DNA of 42,063 nt, taken from the NCBI GenBank assembly GCA_049509915.1, contig JBEKZL010000052.1, forward strand, positions 1 through 42,063. Direction: 5' to 3'. Shown here in pieces: positions 5,487-14,118 of this stretch. The position numbers were made by a program, and so were the translations under genes. The stretch's first letter is position 1, and every line of letters starts with the position of its first letter. This stretch comes from JBEKYD01 sp049509915. GTDB lineage: Bacteria; Acidobacteriota; Terriglobia; Bryobacterales; Bryobacteraceae. The notes under the pieces were generated by a model that saw only the letters and a list, made by a program, of their open reading frames with translations, had not been told where the DNA came from and ran no database searches.

Positions 5487-7892
5487 CTATCGTCCGCGCT
5501 TCCCTGCCAGCGGATCTTCCGGCCACGCATGCTTCGGATAGCGCCGCGCCAGCTCTTTACGCACCTGTGGATAGAGCCTCTCCCAGAAGCCGGCCAGGTC
5601 GGTGGTGGTCTGCACCGGCCGTTGGTTGGGCGCCAGCAGACGGACCACCAGGGGCGCGCGGCCGCGGGCGATCGCCGGCGTCCCGGTCATACCGAAGAAA
5701 TCCTGCAGGCGGGAAGCGATCCAGGGCGGCTGTCCGGCCTGGTAATGCACCCGCGTCTGCCGGCCGCCAGGTAATCCAATCCGTTCGGGAGCGATTTCGT
5801 CCAGCGCCCGCCGCGATGCGGCCGGCATCCGCTCCCGCGCCGCCCGCACCAGTCCGCCGTCGCCGGTGGCCGCTTCCAGTTGAGCGAAGCTCTTCAGCCC
5901 GTAAGCCATCTGGCGCAGCACCTCCGCCCAGTCGAGGGTAGCGGCGAATCCGGCGCCGTCCTGTTCGGCCGCGAAGCGCAGGCGCTCCTGGAACCGGGCC
6001 AGCTCTTCGGCATCCTCGAACCGTTCCAGGCCCGCTTCCAGTGCCTTCTCCGCCAACAGGTCCGCGGCGGCTTCGGGCTCCGGCTCGGTCCGTCGCTCCT
6101 CCAGCGCCACCTCGCCATACAGCAGTTCCTCCACGGCCTCCACCCGCTCCGCCGTGCGGCTCCATTCCACCCGCGAGCGTTCGCGCACCCGCTCCGAATC
6201 CAGGTCCAGCAGCCACTCCGGCTCGATGGCGCTGGCGATCCGCACCAGCGGCAGGTTCTGCTCCGCCCGGCTTTCGGCCTCCACCGCCACCAGAAACTCC
6301 GCCTCCGTCACCGTACTCGAAGCGGCCAGGTGCGCCGAGCCGCCATCCGCCATCTGCAATTGGTCTCCCTGCCGACGCTTGGCCACGCGATCGGGAAACG
6401 CGGCCAGCACGCATTCCAGCAGCGCATTTTCGTCGCGGCCCACCGGCCCCCGTCCGGTGCCAGCCAGCCGCCGGATCTGCCGCACCGCCTGGGCCGTGCG
6501 CGGTTGCCACTCGCCATCGAGCAATTCCACCACGTCCGAGCGCGAAGCCCGCGCCGGCCGACCAAGTCGCGCCGGCAGCCGCTCTCCGGCGCTCAGCAGC
6601 CCGGCCACCGCGGCCCCATCTTCCACTACCCCGCGCCGCCGCGCTTCCACAATCAACCTCGCCAGGCGCGGATGCAGCGGATAACGGACCATCTCGCGCG
6701 CCGTCCCGCCGGTTGCGCCCAGCCGCGCCAGCAGCTCCCGCGCCCGCTCAACCGCGGCCGTGGGCGGCGCATCCAGCCAACCCAGTCGCTCCCACTCAAG
6801 CCCCATCGCGTCCACCAGCAGCACCACCGGCGCCAGGTCGGCGCGCATGACTTCCGGCGCCTGTTGCGGCGGCCGGCGCAGAAAATCTTCCAGCGGATAG
6901 AGCCGGATCGCGCGCCCCGGTCCGGTGCGGCCCGCGCGCCCCGCCCGCTGCTCGGCCGATGCCTGGCTGATGCGCGCGACGTCCAGCGTGGGCAGCCCCG
7001 ACCAGGGCGAATGCCCGGCTACCCGCGCCAGGCCGCTATCAACCACCGCGCGCACGCCTTCTATGGTGATCGAGCTTTCCGCCACGTTGGTCGCCAGAAT
7101 GATCTTGAGCCGTTCCGACGGCCCGACCGCCCGGTCCTGTTCTTCCGGCGATTGGTCGCCATGGAGCGGCAGAACGATCCAGCTGTGCCTCCCGGCCAGC
7201 GCCGCGCAGGCGCTTTGCGCTTTGCGAATCTCCGCCGCGCCCGGCAAGAATACAAGCACGTGGCCGTCCAGCCCGCCCTCGGCCAGCCGCTCCAGCGCGC
7301 CCGCAACCTGTTGTTCCAGCGGCACGGGCGAATGCGGCCTGTATTCGATATCGAGCGGCCACGCCCGCCCTTCGCTCCGTATGCTGCGCGCCCCGCTGAG
7401 GTATTCCATCACCGGCGCGGCGTCCAGGGTGGCCGACATGACGACGATCCGCAGATCCCGCCGTCCGGTAGTCTGCAGCCGCCGCAGCAGCGCCAGCGCC
7501 AGATCCCCCTCCAGGTGCCGCTCGTGAAACTCGTCCAGGATCACAGTCGTAATGCCATCCAGGTTTGGATCCCGCAACAGCCGCCGCGTCAGCACCCCTT
7601 CGGTCAGGTAACGCAGCCGCGTCTTCGGCCCAGCCACCTCTTCGAAGCGCACCTGGTAACCCACTGTCTCGCCCACCCGCTCCCTGCGCTCTCCCGCCAC
7701 GAACCGCGCCGCCAGCCTGGCCGCCAGCCGCCGAGGCTCCAGCACCAACACCGTCCCGCCCAGCGCATCCATCAGCGCCGGCGGCACGCGCGTAGTCTTC
7801 CCTGCCCCGGCGGGTGCTTCCAGCACGAGGCAATTGTGATTTCGCAGATGATCGGCAATCGCCGGAACCAGCGGATCAATCGGGTACGTCAC
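5487..7892 (-). CDS. hrpB: ATP-dependent helicase HrpB
   Basis: The 801-residue protein is a DEAH-family helicase of the HrpB type. Motif I is APAGAGKTTRVPP (GAGKT at residues 29-33), motif II is DEFH at 120-123, motif III is VMSATLD near 155, and the second RecA domain has QRAGRAGRTGPG near 315. The ratchet and HrpB-specific C-terminal domain follows, ending in the characteristic YPKHAWPEDPLAGKRGR. HrpB proteins are DExH helicases of about 800-850 residues, proposed to act on RNA; their physiological role is unsettled. The ATG at 7892 is supported by the helix preceding motif I. It stands alone, with no overlapping neighbours. Confidence 0.95.
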   Translation of the reverse strand: MTYPIDPLVPAIADHLRNHNCLVLEAPAGAGKTTRVPPALMDALGGTVLVLEPRRLAARLAARFVAGERRERVGETVGYQVRFEEVAGPKTRLRYLTEGVLTRRLLRDPNLDGITTVILDEFHERHLEGDLALALLRRLQTTGRRDLRIVVMSATLDAAPVMEYLSGARSIRSEGRAWPLDIEYRPHSPVPLEQQVAGALERLAEGGLDGHVLVFLPGAAEIRKAQSACAALAGRHSWIVLPLHGDQSPEEQDRAVGPSERLKIILATNVAESSITIEGVRAVVDSGLARVAGHSPWSGLPTLDVARISQASAEQRAGRAGRTGPGRAIRLYPLEDFLRRPPQQAPEVMRADLAPVVLLVDAMGLEWERLGWLDAPPTAAVERARELLARLGATGGTAREMVRYPLHPRLARLIVEARRRGVVEDGAAVAGLLSAGERLPARLGRPARASRSDVVELLDGEWQPRTAQAVRQIRRLAGTGRGPVGRDENALLECVLAAFPDRVAKRRQGDQLQMADGGSAHLAASSTVTEAEFLVAVEAESRAEQNLPLVRIASAIEPEWLLDLDSERVRERSRVEWSRTAERVEAVEELLYGEVALEERRTEPEPEAAADLLAEKALEAGLERFEDAEELARFQERLRFAAEQDGAGFAATLDWAEVLRQMAYGLKSFAQLEAATGDGGLVRAARERMPAASRRALDEIAPERIGLPGGRQTRVHYQAGQPPWIASRLQDFFGMTGTPAIARGRAPLVVRLLAPNQRPVQTTTDLAGFWERLYPQVRKELARRYPKHAWPEDPLAGKRGR

Positions 7893-8175
7893 GCTCTTCT
7901 ATCTTAGGGTCGGCGGACCGTGGCGCCGTCATTCCTCCAGTGCCTATAGGGTGCGTTGACTCCTAAACGCTTACGACATTGCCTCGAAGGTGACACTCTC
8001 CGAGGCAAGAATGCTCTCCGCTAGCCGGTGGCCGAGGTCGTCATTTTCGAGAACGAAATGCAATTGACGACTACATCCAGCAGTAGGACGGGGCGTCGGG
8101 GTAGGACCGCGTGGAGAGCGCCCAGCACTGGAAGGGGCAAGATTGGGTTGTCGTGCGTCACGGTCCCGATACAAT

Positions 8176-8403
8176 ATGTACATGGCGAGGCTGACCTTGA
8201 GCATCGACGATACCGTACTATGGCGTGCCAGGCGCTGCGCCGACCGGCACGGGATCTCCGTATCGAAAATGGTCGAGGCCCACCTCGTTGCACTTGCCGA
8301 GCCGCCTTCTTTCGACGCGCGGGACGCCCCGATTACGCGTTCGCTGCGTTCCCTGAAGAAGGCAAATCTCGACGACTATCGGAAGTACGTCGCGGCAAGA
8401 TAG
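8176..8403 (+). CDS. Orphan ribbon-helix-helix antitoxin-like protein
   Basis: Starting from the ATG at 8176 (or a second ATG at 8182), about 73-75 residues begin MARLTLSIDDTVLWRARRCADRHG and continue ISVSKMVEAHLVAL, a clear ribbon-helix-helix arrangement like antitoxins of PIN toxins. Its partner would normally follow on the same strand; instead the next gene is a VapC on the opposite strand, converging and only 5 bp away, which has its own antitoxin. The gene is therefore an orphan, or the remnant of a pair whose toxin was replaced. The 280 bp upstream hold no other gene I can support. Confidence 0.65.
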   Translation: MYMARLTLSIDDTVLWRARRCADRHGISVSKMVEAHLVALAEPPSFDARDAPITRSLRSLKKANLDDYRKYVAAR

Positions 8404-8408
8404 CACGC

Positions 8409-8810
8409 TCAAACCCGATAAATCCGTTCGATGCCTGGCCAACGGTCGAAATCGCCGTCGAAGCTTAAAATCGATCGGATGCCGTGTCGCTCCATCACGG
8501 CGATGTGAACGGCATCGCGGGCCGACATCAGGGCAGGATTCTGGACGATCTCCGCGGCGCGCATCACATTCGCCTTGGCGACATCCATCACTTCGTCGAC
8601 AATGTCCAGGGTAGCCCGCAGCGCCGGCCCAATGGCTTCTCGCCGTTGGATCGCTGTGTATCGGTGGAGGATCTCTTGCAATACTTCGGCGTCGGTTACG
8701 AGTCGCTGCCCCTCAGCAATCAGACGTTCCAGGATAAGTTGTGCCTCGGCCTTGTGCGGATGTGCGGCCCCAACCAGGTACATCGGGATGTTGGAATCGA
8801 TGAAGATCAA
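8409..8810 (-). CDS. vapC: VapC-family PIN-domain ribonuclease toxin
   Basis: A complete 133-residue PIN protein with the acidic set Asp5 (MIFIDSNIPM), Glu42/Glu46 (TDAEVLQEILHRY), Asp99 (SARDAVHIAVM) and Asp118/Asp120 (SFDGDFDRW). It is a different PIN subtype from the VapC at 1133, with only motif-level similarity. The ATG at 8810 overlaps the stop of the upstream antitoxin by four bases. The predicted role is RNA cleavage when the antitoxin is degraded. Its 3' end converges on the orphan antitoxin gene. Confidence 0.9.
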   Translation of the reverse strand: MIFIDSNIPMYLVGAAHPHKAEAQLILERLIAEGQRLVTDAEVLQEILHRYTAIQRREAIGPALRATLDIVDEVMDVAKANVMRAAEIVQNPALMSARDAVHIAVMERHGIRSILSFDGDFDRWPGIERIYRV

Positions 8811-9052
8811 CCGCCGTACCCGCGCTCAATCTCGCTTAGCATCTGCGGAATATCGGCGGTCGGGAAGGAGTATTCCGCCGCGCGCCGGACGGCCTTCACC
8901 TTTGTATTCGGCTCGGCTCCGGGCCGCGCCGCGCGCGTTTCCCTCAACGCTCGCCGGACCCACTCGCCCACGGTCAGACGTTCACGTTTCGCAAGCCGCT
9001 GAATTTCCGTCATTTCCCGGTCGGGAAGTAGTACCTGAAGGCGCTTACTCAC
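8807..9052 (-). CDS. vapB: Ribbon-helix-helix antitoxin partner of the adjacent VapC
   Basis: The 81-residue protein starts MSKRLQVLLPDREMTEIQRLAKRE and continues LTVGEWVRRALRETRAA, a ribbon-helix-helix fold with the first strand LQVLLP and helix B VGEWVRRAL. The tail AAEYSFPTADIPQMLSEIERG is the expected toxin-binding segment. The four-base ATGA overlap with the downstream PIN gene shows translational coupling. It should bind its own promoter, which must lie in the short region 9053-9100. Confidence 0.85.
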   Translation of the reverse strand: MSKRLQVLLPDREMTEIQRLAKRERLTVGEWVRRALRETRAARPGAEPNTKVKAVRRAAEYSFPTADIPQMLSEIERGYGG

Positions 9053-9100
9053 ACTTTGAGTATAACCTGAGCAAGGCCAGAGCGCTCCGGTCCATTCCGC

Positions 9101-10069
9101 TCACTCCTTCCGCCACTCCTCCATCTGCTCCCGCATCTTCGCCGCCCGCGGCCAATCGGGGTGGTATTTCAGAAAGTTCTCCAGATCGTCGGCGGCGGCG
9201 CGCCGGTCCCCCCGCCGCAGGTGGATCTCCGCCATCGTCAGTTGCGGCGTCGAAAAATGCGCCGGGTCCAGGCTCACCGTCCGCGTCAGGTACTTCAGCG
9301 CCAGCTCGTAATTGCCAACCTCGAAATACGCCAGCCCCAATTGCGAATTGGCCAGCGGATCGTTGGGCCGCGTCAGCACGGCCCGCAGGTTGAAGTCCAG
9401 CGCCTCGTCCAGTTCATGCAGATTGATCAGCACTCCCCCCAGGTTCACCAGCGGCTCGTACGCGTCCGGGTCCGCCGCCATTGCCCGCCGAAAACACTCG
9501 GCCGCGCGGCCATAGCGGCGTGTCTGGTACGCAATCGTGCCCAATTCGTTCCAGGCGTCGCCGAAACCCGGCGCCAGCTCCACGGCTTGTTCCAGGCTCC
9601 GGGCCGCCGCTTCCCCGTCGTGGCGGCTCAGGGCCTTGCGGGCGTCGGCGTAGTCCCGCATGGCTTTGTCCGGTATCGCCAGTTGGGTCGTTGTCACCGC
9701 CTGGCGCCGTGCCGCCCCACCCAGCGCGAAATCGGCGTCGGCGAAGTTCAGGTCGAGCCACACCCGGCGTTTGGCATTCGCCGTCGACGGCCCCACTTCA
9801 ATCGTTCGCCGCGCTTCCCCTCTCCCTGGCATCATCACCGCCACCGTGTAGCTGCCGCCTTCGATTTTCTTGAATCGGAATCGGCCATCTTCGCCTGCCT
9901 CCGCCGATGCCGCAAACGGTTGCGCTGTGCCAAAAAGCGTTACCTGCGCCGCCCCTTGAGGCGTAATCCGGCCGGAAACCTCGTACCGCACAGACTCGGC
10001 CCCGTAGCCCTGTAGAACTATACAACAGACGATTGCCAAATTAAAACCGTTTAATCGGTAACCTTTCAT
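9101..10069 (-). CDS. Exported TPR protein with carboxypeptidase-regulatory-like domain
   Basis: The protein of 322 residues has an N-terminal signal sequence (GFNLAIVCCIVLQGYGAES), then a small beta domain of about 80 residues (VRYEVSGRITPQGAAQVTLF, FRFKKIEGGSYTVAVMMPGRG) resembling the carboxypeptidase regulatory-like fold. From about residue 135 there are at least four tetratricopeptide repeats: AWNELGTIAYQTRRYGRAAECFRRAM, LVNLGGVLINLHELDEALDF and SQLGLAYFEVGNYELALKYL. Such proteins are scaffolds for protein-protein contacts in the periplasm or at the envelope. It is divergent from the Sel1-repeat gene, with only about 45 bp between the two starts, so the promoters are back-to-back. No specific partner can be named. 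Confidence 0.8.
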   Translation of the reverse strand: MKGYRLNGFNLAIVCCIVLQGYGAESVRYEVSGRITPQGAAQVTLFGTAQPFAASAEAGEDGRFRFKKIEGGSYTVAVMMPGRGEARRTIEVGPSTANAKRRVWLDLNFADADFALGGAARRQAVTTTQLAIPDKAMRDYADARKALSRHDGEAAARSLEQAVELAPGFGDAWNELGTIAYQTRRYGRAAECFRRAMAADPDAYEPLVNLGGVLINLHELDEALDFNLRAVLTRPNDPLANSQLGLAYFEVGNYELALKYLTRTVSLDPAHFSTPQLTMAEIHLRRGDRRAAADDLENFLKYHPDWPRAAKMREQMEEWRKE

Positions 10070-10114
10070 GCTATAAATAAGCCAGCGATAGGCGTTGGAA
10101 CTGGGAGGTTGTCA

Positions 10115-10930
10115 ATGCAAGACCATTCTTCGTGTGGGGCCGCCCTGGGCTTTGCTTGCCTTCTATTATGCGCTGCCCCGCTCTACGCGGATACCGCGTC
10201 GGGCATGGAAGCATTTCGCAACAAGGACTACCAGAAGGCGTTCAAGGAATGGAAGCTTGCCGCGGATGCCGGCTTCCCCGAAGCGCAGTTCGACCTGGGC
10301 GTGCTCTATGCCCAGGGAAAAGGAACCAGAAGGGACTTGACCGAGGCTGCTTTCTGGTATCGCCGCGCCGCCGACCAGGGAAACGCGGCCGCGGCCTTTG
10401 CCCTCGGCGAGATGTACGCCCGCGGCTGGGGTGCGCCTCGCGACGAGGTCGAGGCCATGCGCTGGTTCCAGATGGCTGCCGGCGGAGGGGAAACCGACCC
10501 GTTGCCCTCCAGTTGGGTCGCGATTGAGGGCTACGGCATACCTCAGGATTACGTTCAGGCCGCCTACTGGTATCACGCGGCCGCCATGAAAGGCCACGCC
10601 GAAGCGCAATTCGCTTTGGCTTGGCTCTATGCCTCCGGTAAGGGCGTGGAGCGAGACCCGGAGCAGGCCCGCCACTGGATCCGCGCCTCCGCCAGCCGCG
10701 GCTATGCTCCCGCTCAAGCCCGCCTGGGCCTCCGCTACGCCGAAGGCGACGGCGTATCGCAGGATCATGAAAAGGCGTACTTCTGGCTGACCCTGGCCTA
10801 TAACCACGGCGAAAAGCGCTTCGAAAAGCAGCGCGCCGCCGAAGCCGCCAAGCTCAATCCCGCCGATGCCAAGCAGCTCGAAGCCGCGGCCCAGACCTGG
10901 CAGCCGCGGACCTTGTCGGCGCAGAAATAA
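10115..10930 (+). CDS. Secreted Sel1-repeat (SLR) protein
   Basis: The ATG at 10115 follows a GGGAGG ribosome site (10103-10108) at good spacing; a TTG six bases upstream is less likely. The 271-residue product has a signal peptide (ALGFACLLLCAAPLYAD) and then about five Sel1-like repeats of roughly 36 residues, each with the A-x-x-x-L-G/A-x-x-Y-x-x-G-x-G pattern: AQFDLGVLYAQGKGTRRD, AAFALGEMYARGWG, AQFALAWLYASGKGVERD and AQARLGLRYAEGDGVSQD. One repeat (around residues 115-140) is irregular. Sel1 proteins are adaptor solenoids; the target here is unknown. Confidence 0.88.
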   Translation: MQDHSSCGAALGFACLLLCAAPLYADTASGMEAFRNKDYQKAFKEWKLAADAGFPEAQFDLGVLYAQGKGTRRDLTEAAFWYRRAADQGNAAAAFALGEMYARGWGAPRDEVEAMRWFQMAAGGGETDPLPSSWVAIEGYGIPQDYVQAAYWYHAAAMKGHAEAQFALAWLYASGKGVERDPEQARHWIRASASRGYAPAQARLGLRYAEGDGVSQDHEKAYFWLTLAYNHGEKRFEKQRAAEAAKLNPADAKQLEAAAQTWQPRTLSAQK

Positions 10931-10964
10931 GTGGTACAGGCTCCAGCCAGGCTGTAGATCCTCG

Positions 10965-13487
10965 CTACTCCCACGCCGCCACTGGCGTGAGGCCGCTCGT
11001 CTCGTCGCGTCCCGTCTCGATCCGCAACCGCCGCCCATCGGTGCGGATCGTTACCGCACCGTCCGCATCCGTTCGGTATATCGTCACGCCGTGCTGTGCC
11101 ATCCGCTGCAGCACGTCCCGGTGCGGATGCCCGTAGCTGTTGTCCAGGCCCACCGAAATGATGGCAAATAGCGGCGCCGCCCGGTTCAAGAACTCTTCCG
11201 TGCTTGACGTGTGACTGCCGTGGTGCGCCACTTTCAGCACGTCCACCGGCGCCACTTCGTTCTCGTCTACCATGCGCCGCTCGATCGGCTTTTCGATGTC
11301 GCCGCCCAACAAAAAGCTGCGTTCCCCATACCGCACGCGCAGCACCAGCGAGTCGTTATTCTTGGGTATCTCTGCCGGCAGATAGTCCGCGAACGGCGCC
11401 AGCACCTCCATTTCGGTGCCGCCATAGGCGAAATGCCGCCCGGTCTCCATCGGCACGATGCGAATCCCGGCCGCCTGCGCCTCGCGCCGCAATTTGTTCC
11501 AGGTCGGGCTATCCGGCGTGGCCCCGGTCCACAATTCGCGCGGATGAAAATCCCGCACCAGCGCCGGCAACCCCCCAATGTGATCCTCGTGCGCGTGAGA
11601 AAGCGCCACCACGTCGAGCCGCCGCAAGCCGCGATCCCACAAATACGGCGCCACCACATCCTCTCCGATATCCAGTTGCGAAGCGGGCCGGTTCCCGAAC
11701 GCGGGAATCCCGCCGCCGTCCACCAGCAGCCGCTTGCCGTCGGGAAGTACCACCAGCAGGCTGTCACCCTGGCCCACGTCGATCGCCGTCAATTCCAGTT
11801 GCCCCGGCCACGTCCTGGGCGCAAACGGCTGCCATACCAGCAGCGCCAACGCCGCCGCCAGCACCACCGTCGTCGCCACCCGCCACCACTTGCCCCGAGC
11901 CACGCCGGCCGCCACCAGTGCCAGCGCAAATGCCGCCCCTAGCCACAATGGCGGTGTCGGGATCCGCCAGTCCGGATCGATTCCCGCGTGCCAGTGCACC
12001 ACCACCCGGGAAAGCCCCAGCAGCCATCCGCCCACCGCCGCCACCCAATGCCAGCCCGTCAGCACCGCCACGAACCCCACCGGTACGGCCAGTCCCATCG
12101 CCGGCACTACCAGCGCATTGGCGCTCAGCCCGGTCACCCCCAGCCGGTGGAAGTAGACGATCATCGGCAGCGCCAGTCCGGCTTGCGTCACCGCTGAAAC
12201 CAGCGCCACCTCGTACAGAAAAAACAAAAAACGCGCCGGCACCACCACCGCCCATCGCGCTACCCTCGCCGGCGCCCGCAACGCCAACTCCAGGGTCTCG
12301 GCCAGTAATCGCATCTCGATCCGAAATTGCGAAACCAGCGGAGCCGCGCCCAGATCGCGCCGCCTGTCGCCCAGCCCGAGAAGTCCCCGCCCCAGCGGCC
12401 CCGAAGTAGCCCGAATCAGCGGCGTCGCGAATGCGCCCAGAAACGCCACCGCCAGAAAGGTCAACTGGAAGCTGGCATCGAAGAGCTGTTCCGGATCGAA
12501 CAGCAGGAACCCCAGCGCCACCGCCGCCAGCAGGTTCAACGGGCGACGGTCGCGGTAGAAGTAGCTGCCCACCGCGTAGATCGTTAAGCCTGCCGCCGAC
12601 CGGACGCAAGGCGCGCCCCAACCCGATACCAGCGCGTACAACCACGCCATTGCCGCCGTCGCCGCCAGCGCCACCCCTTCCGGCACGAAACACAGCCGCA
12701 GCAGAAACAGAAAGAACGCCGCCAGAATGGCCACGTGCGTTCCCGAAATCACCAGCGCGTGAAACGTACCGGTATTGCGGTAATCGTCCGTCCAAACCCG
12801 CCGCAATTGATACTGCTGGCCGATCAGCACCGCCTGCATCATCCCCACCCGGTAGGCGTCCGGTTGCCACAGCTTCTCAATCCGGTCGAGAGCCGCCACG
12901 CGCAGATTCATGGCCGCCCCCGCCAGCGCGTTTCCACATCGCCCCGGCAGCTTGCGCAGCCCCGCCGCCGCGCCCGATGCCGTCCAGTACACTTTCTTCC
13001 GCGCCAGGTACCGCGCGTAATCGAATGCCCCCGGATTGCCGTAATTGTGCGGCTTGCGAATCTTGGCCTCCATCTCGATTCGCTCGCCGTATGCGAGTAC
13101 CGGCAGGGTCTCCTCCGGTTTGGTGTAAAGCGTTACCTGCGCCCTCGCCCCCGGCTCCAGCTCCAGCACAAACCGCTCCCGCTCGCCCGACACCGCCGCC
13201 GGTTCCAGCACGCATCCTGAGAGCACCACCGTTTCGCGTGCCTCGGCATCGATCCAGGGCGGCGCTCCAGGCACATGTTCCAACTCTGTCAGCGCCCCGC
13301 CAAACATCAGCCCTACCGCGCCGCACACCCCCGCCGCCCACCGCGCCCCCCTCCACAGCGCCACCGCCCCCAGCGTCAGCAACATAGCAATCGCGATCAG
13401 CAGTTCCCCCTGTCCAAAGGGAACCAGCCGCGCCGCCAGAATCCCCGACGCCAATGCAGCCACCGGAATGAGCAGCGGATCTTGCAC
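10965..13487 (-). CDS. comEC: ComEC/Rec2 DNA-uptake channel protein
   Basis: The 840-residue protein has all three ComEC parts: an N-terminal membrane region with an OB-like domain (DUF4131 type, about residues 20-180), the Competence multi-helix domain (about 220-520, including ALVISGTHVAILAAFFLFLL), and a C-terminal metallo-beta-lactamase-like domain from about residue 567 (DVGQGDSLLVVLPDG, LVDGGG), with the metal motif SHAHEDHIGG near residue 629 and VAHHGSHTSS later. ComEC forms the inner-membrane channel that admits single-stranded DNA during natural transformation; the lactamase-like domain is thought to degrade the other strand. The start is GTG at 13487. All recognisable motifs are intact, so competence may be functional, but no pilus or other com genes are in the window. 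Confidence 0.93.
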   Translation of the reverse strand: MQDPLLIPVAALASGILAARLVPFGQGELLIAIAMLLTLGAVALWRGARWAAGVCGAVGLMFGGALTELEHVPGAPPWIDAEARETVVLSGCVLEPAAVSGERERFVLELEPGARAQVTLYTKPEETLPVLAYGERIEMEAKIRKPHNYGNPGAFDYARYLARKKVYWTASGAAAGLRKLPGRCGNALAGAAMNLRVAALDRIEKLWQPDAYRVGMMQAVLIGQQYQLRRVWTDDYRNTGTFHALVISGTHVAILAAFFLFLLRLCFVPEGVALAATAAMAWLYALVSGWGAPCVRSAAGLTIYAVGSYFYRDRRPLNLLAAVALGFLLFDPEQLFDASFQLTFLAVAFLGAFATPLIRATSGPLGRGLLGLGDRRRDLGAAPLVSQFRIEMRLLAETLELALRAPARVARWAVVVPARFLFFLYEVALVSAVTQAGLALPMIVYFHRLGVTGLSANALVVPAMGLAVPVGFVAVLTGWHWVAAVGGWLLGLSRVVVHWHAGIDPDWRIPTPPLWLGAAFALALVAAGVARGKWWRVATTVVLAAALALLVWQPFAPRTWPGQLELTAIDVGQGDSLLVVLPDGKRLLVDGGGIPAFGNRPASQLDIGEDVVAPYLWDRGLRRLDVVALSHAHEDHIGGLPALVRDFHPRELWTGATPDSPTWNKLRREAQAAGIRIVPMETGRHFAYGGTEMEVLAPFADYLPAEIPKNNDSLVLRVRYGERSFLLGGDIEKPIERRMVDENEVAPVDVLKVAHHGSHTSSTEEFLNRAAPLFAIISVGLDNSYGHPHRDVLQRMAQHGVTIYRTDADGAVTIRTDGRRLRIETGRDETSGLTPVAAWE

Positions 13488-14005
13488 AAACGTTACCGAG
13501 CCGCAACCGGAAGGAGCCCTGAAAAATCAAATTCAAGCCGCCGCTGAACGTGGATAAACGTGGATAAATCCTTTGGTTTCTCTATCGGCGTTCCTCGGAG
13601 GCCCGCCCTGGCTTCCAAGTCAGCCAGATAAGGAAGTGTCTGCCCGCGCATGAAACTCTCAGCATCCGCATAAAAATGCACAAACGCAGGCTCTCTCAGC
13701 CGATTGCCGAATTACGCCCGTCTAGCGGTCACAGAATTCAATAATTTTTCTTATCCCAATCGTTTCAGCCTCCTACAGGGAATCCGACCTTTCCCGTCAC
13801 CTCGCTTTTTGTCTCTCGCCCGCTATCGTGTAGCCAAGAGATGTTACTTACTTCTTGTCATCCGGCGCCGCCGCCTGCCGGCGCCGCAAACTCACGCGAT
13901 TCCAGCCAGCCCACGCTCGGTACGCGTTAAGGAATCCGATGTTCTTTTCCCAGGATTACGGCCCAGGCCGAATTAGTGAATCCCTAAAGAAAGGAGAGAA
14001 CCTAA
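13488..14005. other. Long intergenic/leader region upstream of the candidate RiPP locus
   Basis: About 500 bp without a gene I can support. It contains two tandem copies of acgtggataa (13548-13567), a GC-rich palindromic patch at about 13863-13888 (two CGGCGCCG palindromes) that could fold, and a comparatively AT-rich stretch at 13738-13760 that would suit a promoter. A 56-codon frame from the ATG at 13938 (MFFSQDYGPGRISESLKK...) runs through the 17-codon ORF in another phase to 14109; it has no ribosome site and its composition is not protein-like, so I do not call it. Other frames here look like chance. Confidence 0.4.
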
Positions 14006-14059
14006 ATGACCGACGATCCTATCATTATCGTTTTTGCCGGCGACCACAGTTTGTTCTAA
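14006..14059 (+). CDS. 17-residue peptide, candidate precursor for the radical SAM enzyme
   Basis: The ORF reads MTDDPIIIVFAGDHSLF and stops with TAA. It starts at ATG 14006, nine bases after a strong ribosome site, AAGGAG (13991-13996), better than most genes in this window. It has an acidic N-terminus (TDD), a hydrophobic centre (IIIVFAG) and a polar end (DHSLF). It lies 59 bp upstream of, and on the same strand as, a radical SAM enzyme of the type that modifies ribosomally made peptides, separated by a hairpin. These facts suggest a minimal RiPP precursor (leader plus core in 17 residues). Known precursors for this enzyme class are, from memory, much longer, often with nitrile-hydratase or nif11-like leaders. 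The alternative is a regulatory leader peptide. Expression is not shown. Confidence 0.55.
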   Translation: MTDDPIIIVFAGDHSLF

Positions 14060-14066
14060 TCGGGAG

Positions 14067-14093
14067 CCGGGGAGCATGGGGGCGGCTCCCCGG
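14067..14093 (+). terminator. Hairpin between the peptide ORF and the radical SAM gene
   Basis: A perfect 9-bp stem (ccggggagc at 14067-14075 with gctccccgg at 14085-14093) and a 9-base loop begins 8 bases after the peptide's stop. It is followed by ATTCTCTT rather than a clean T run, so it would terminate only partially. Hairpins in this position in RiPP operons commonly lower enzyme expression relative to the precursor, or stabilise the precursor mRNA. It could also act as an attenuator controlled by translation of the short ORF. Confidence 0.6.
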
Positions 14094-14118
14094 ATTCTCT
14101 TGCCTCTAGGAAAAGAAA

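Noticed and set aside
5880..7907. A 675-codon plus-strand frame opposite hrpB.
   Set aside because: It is the antisense shadow of a GC-rich coding region; its translation is rich in Arg, His, Gln and Pro with no motif, while hrpB has all helicase motifs.
7971..8175. Minus-strand frames upstream of the orphan antitoxin reading CSRQLHFVLENDDLGHRLAES.
   Set aside because: The stretch is protein-like for about 30 residues but has no start, and the rest of the frame is disordered. It could be a small relic, yet I cannot name a family.
13548..13567. Two tandem TTATCCACG words (minus strand), resembling DnaA boxes.
   Set aside because: Each has a mismatch to TTATCCACA, there are only two, and no origin-associated genes or AT-rich unwinding region lie nearby. 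It is more likely a slipped 10-bp repeat of dispersed type.
13704..13976. A 90-codon plus-strand frame upstream of the radical SAM gene, considered as a longer RiPP precursor.
   Set aside because: No ribosome site, no leader-like or core-like pattern, and arginine-rich chance composition.
13938..14109. A 56-codon frame overlapping the 17-codon ORF in another phase.
   Set aside because: Poor start context; the AGGAG at 13992 serves the ATG at 14006, not this frame. It remains the main alternative if the short peptide proves wrong.
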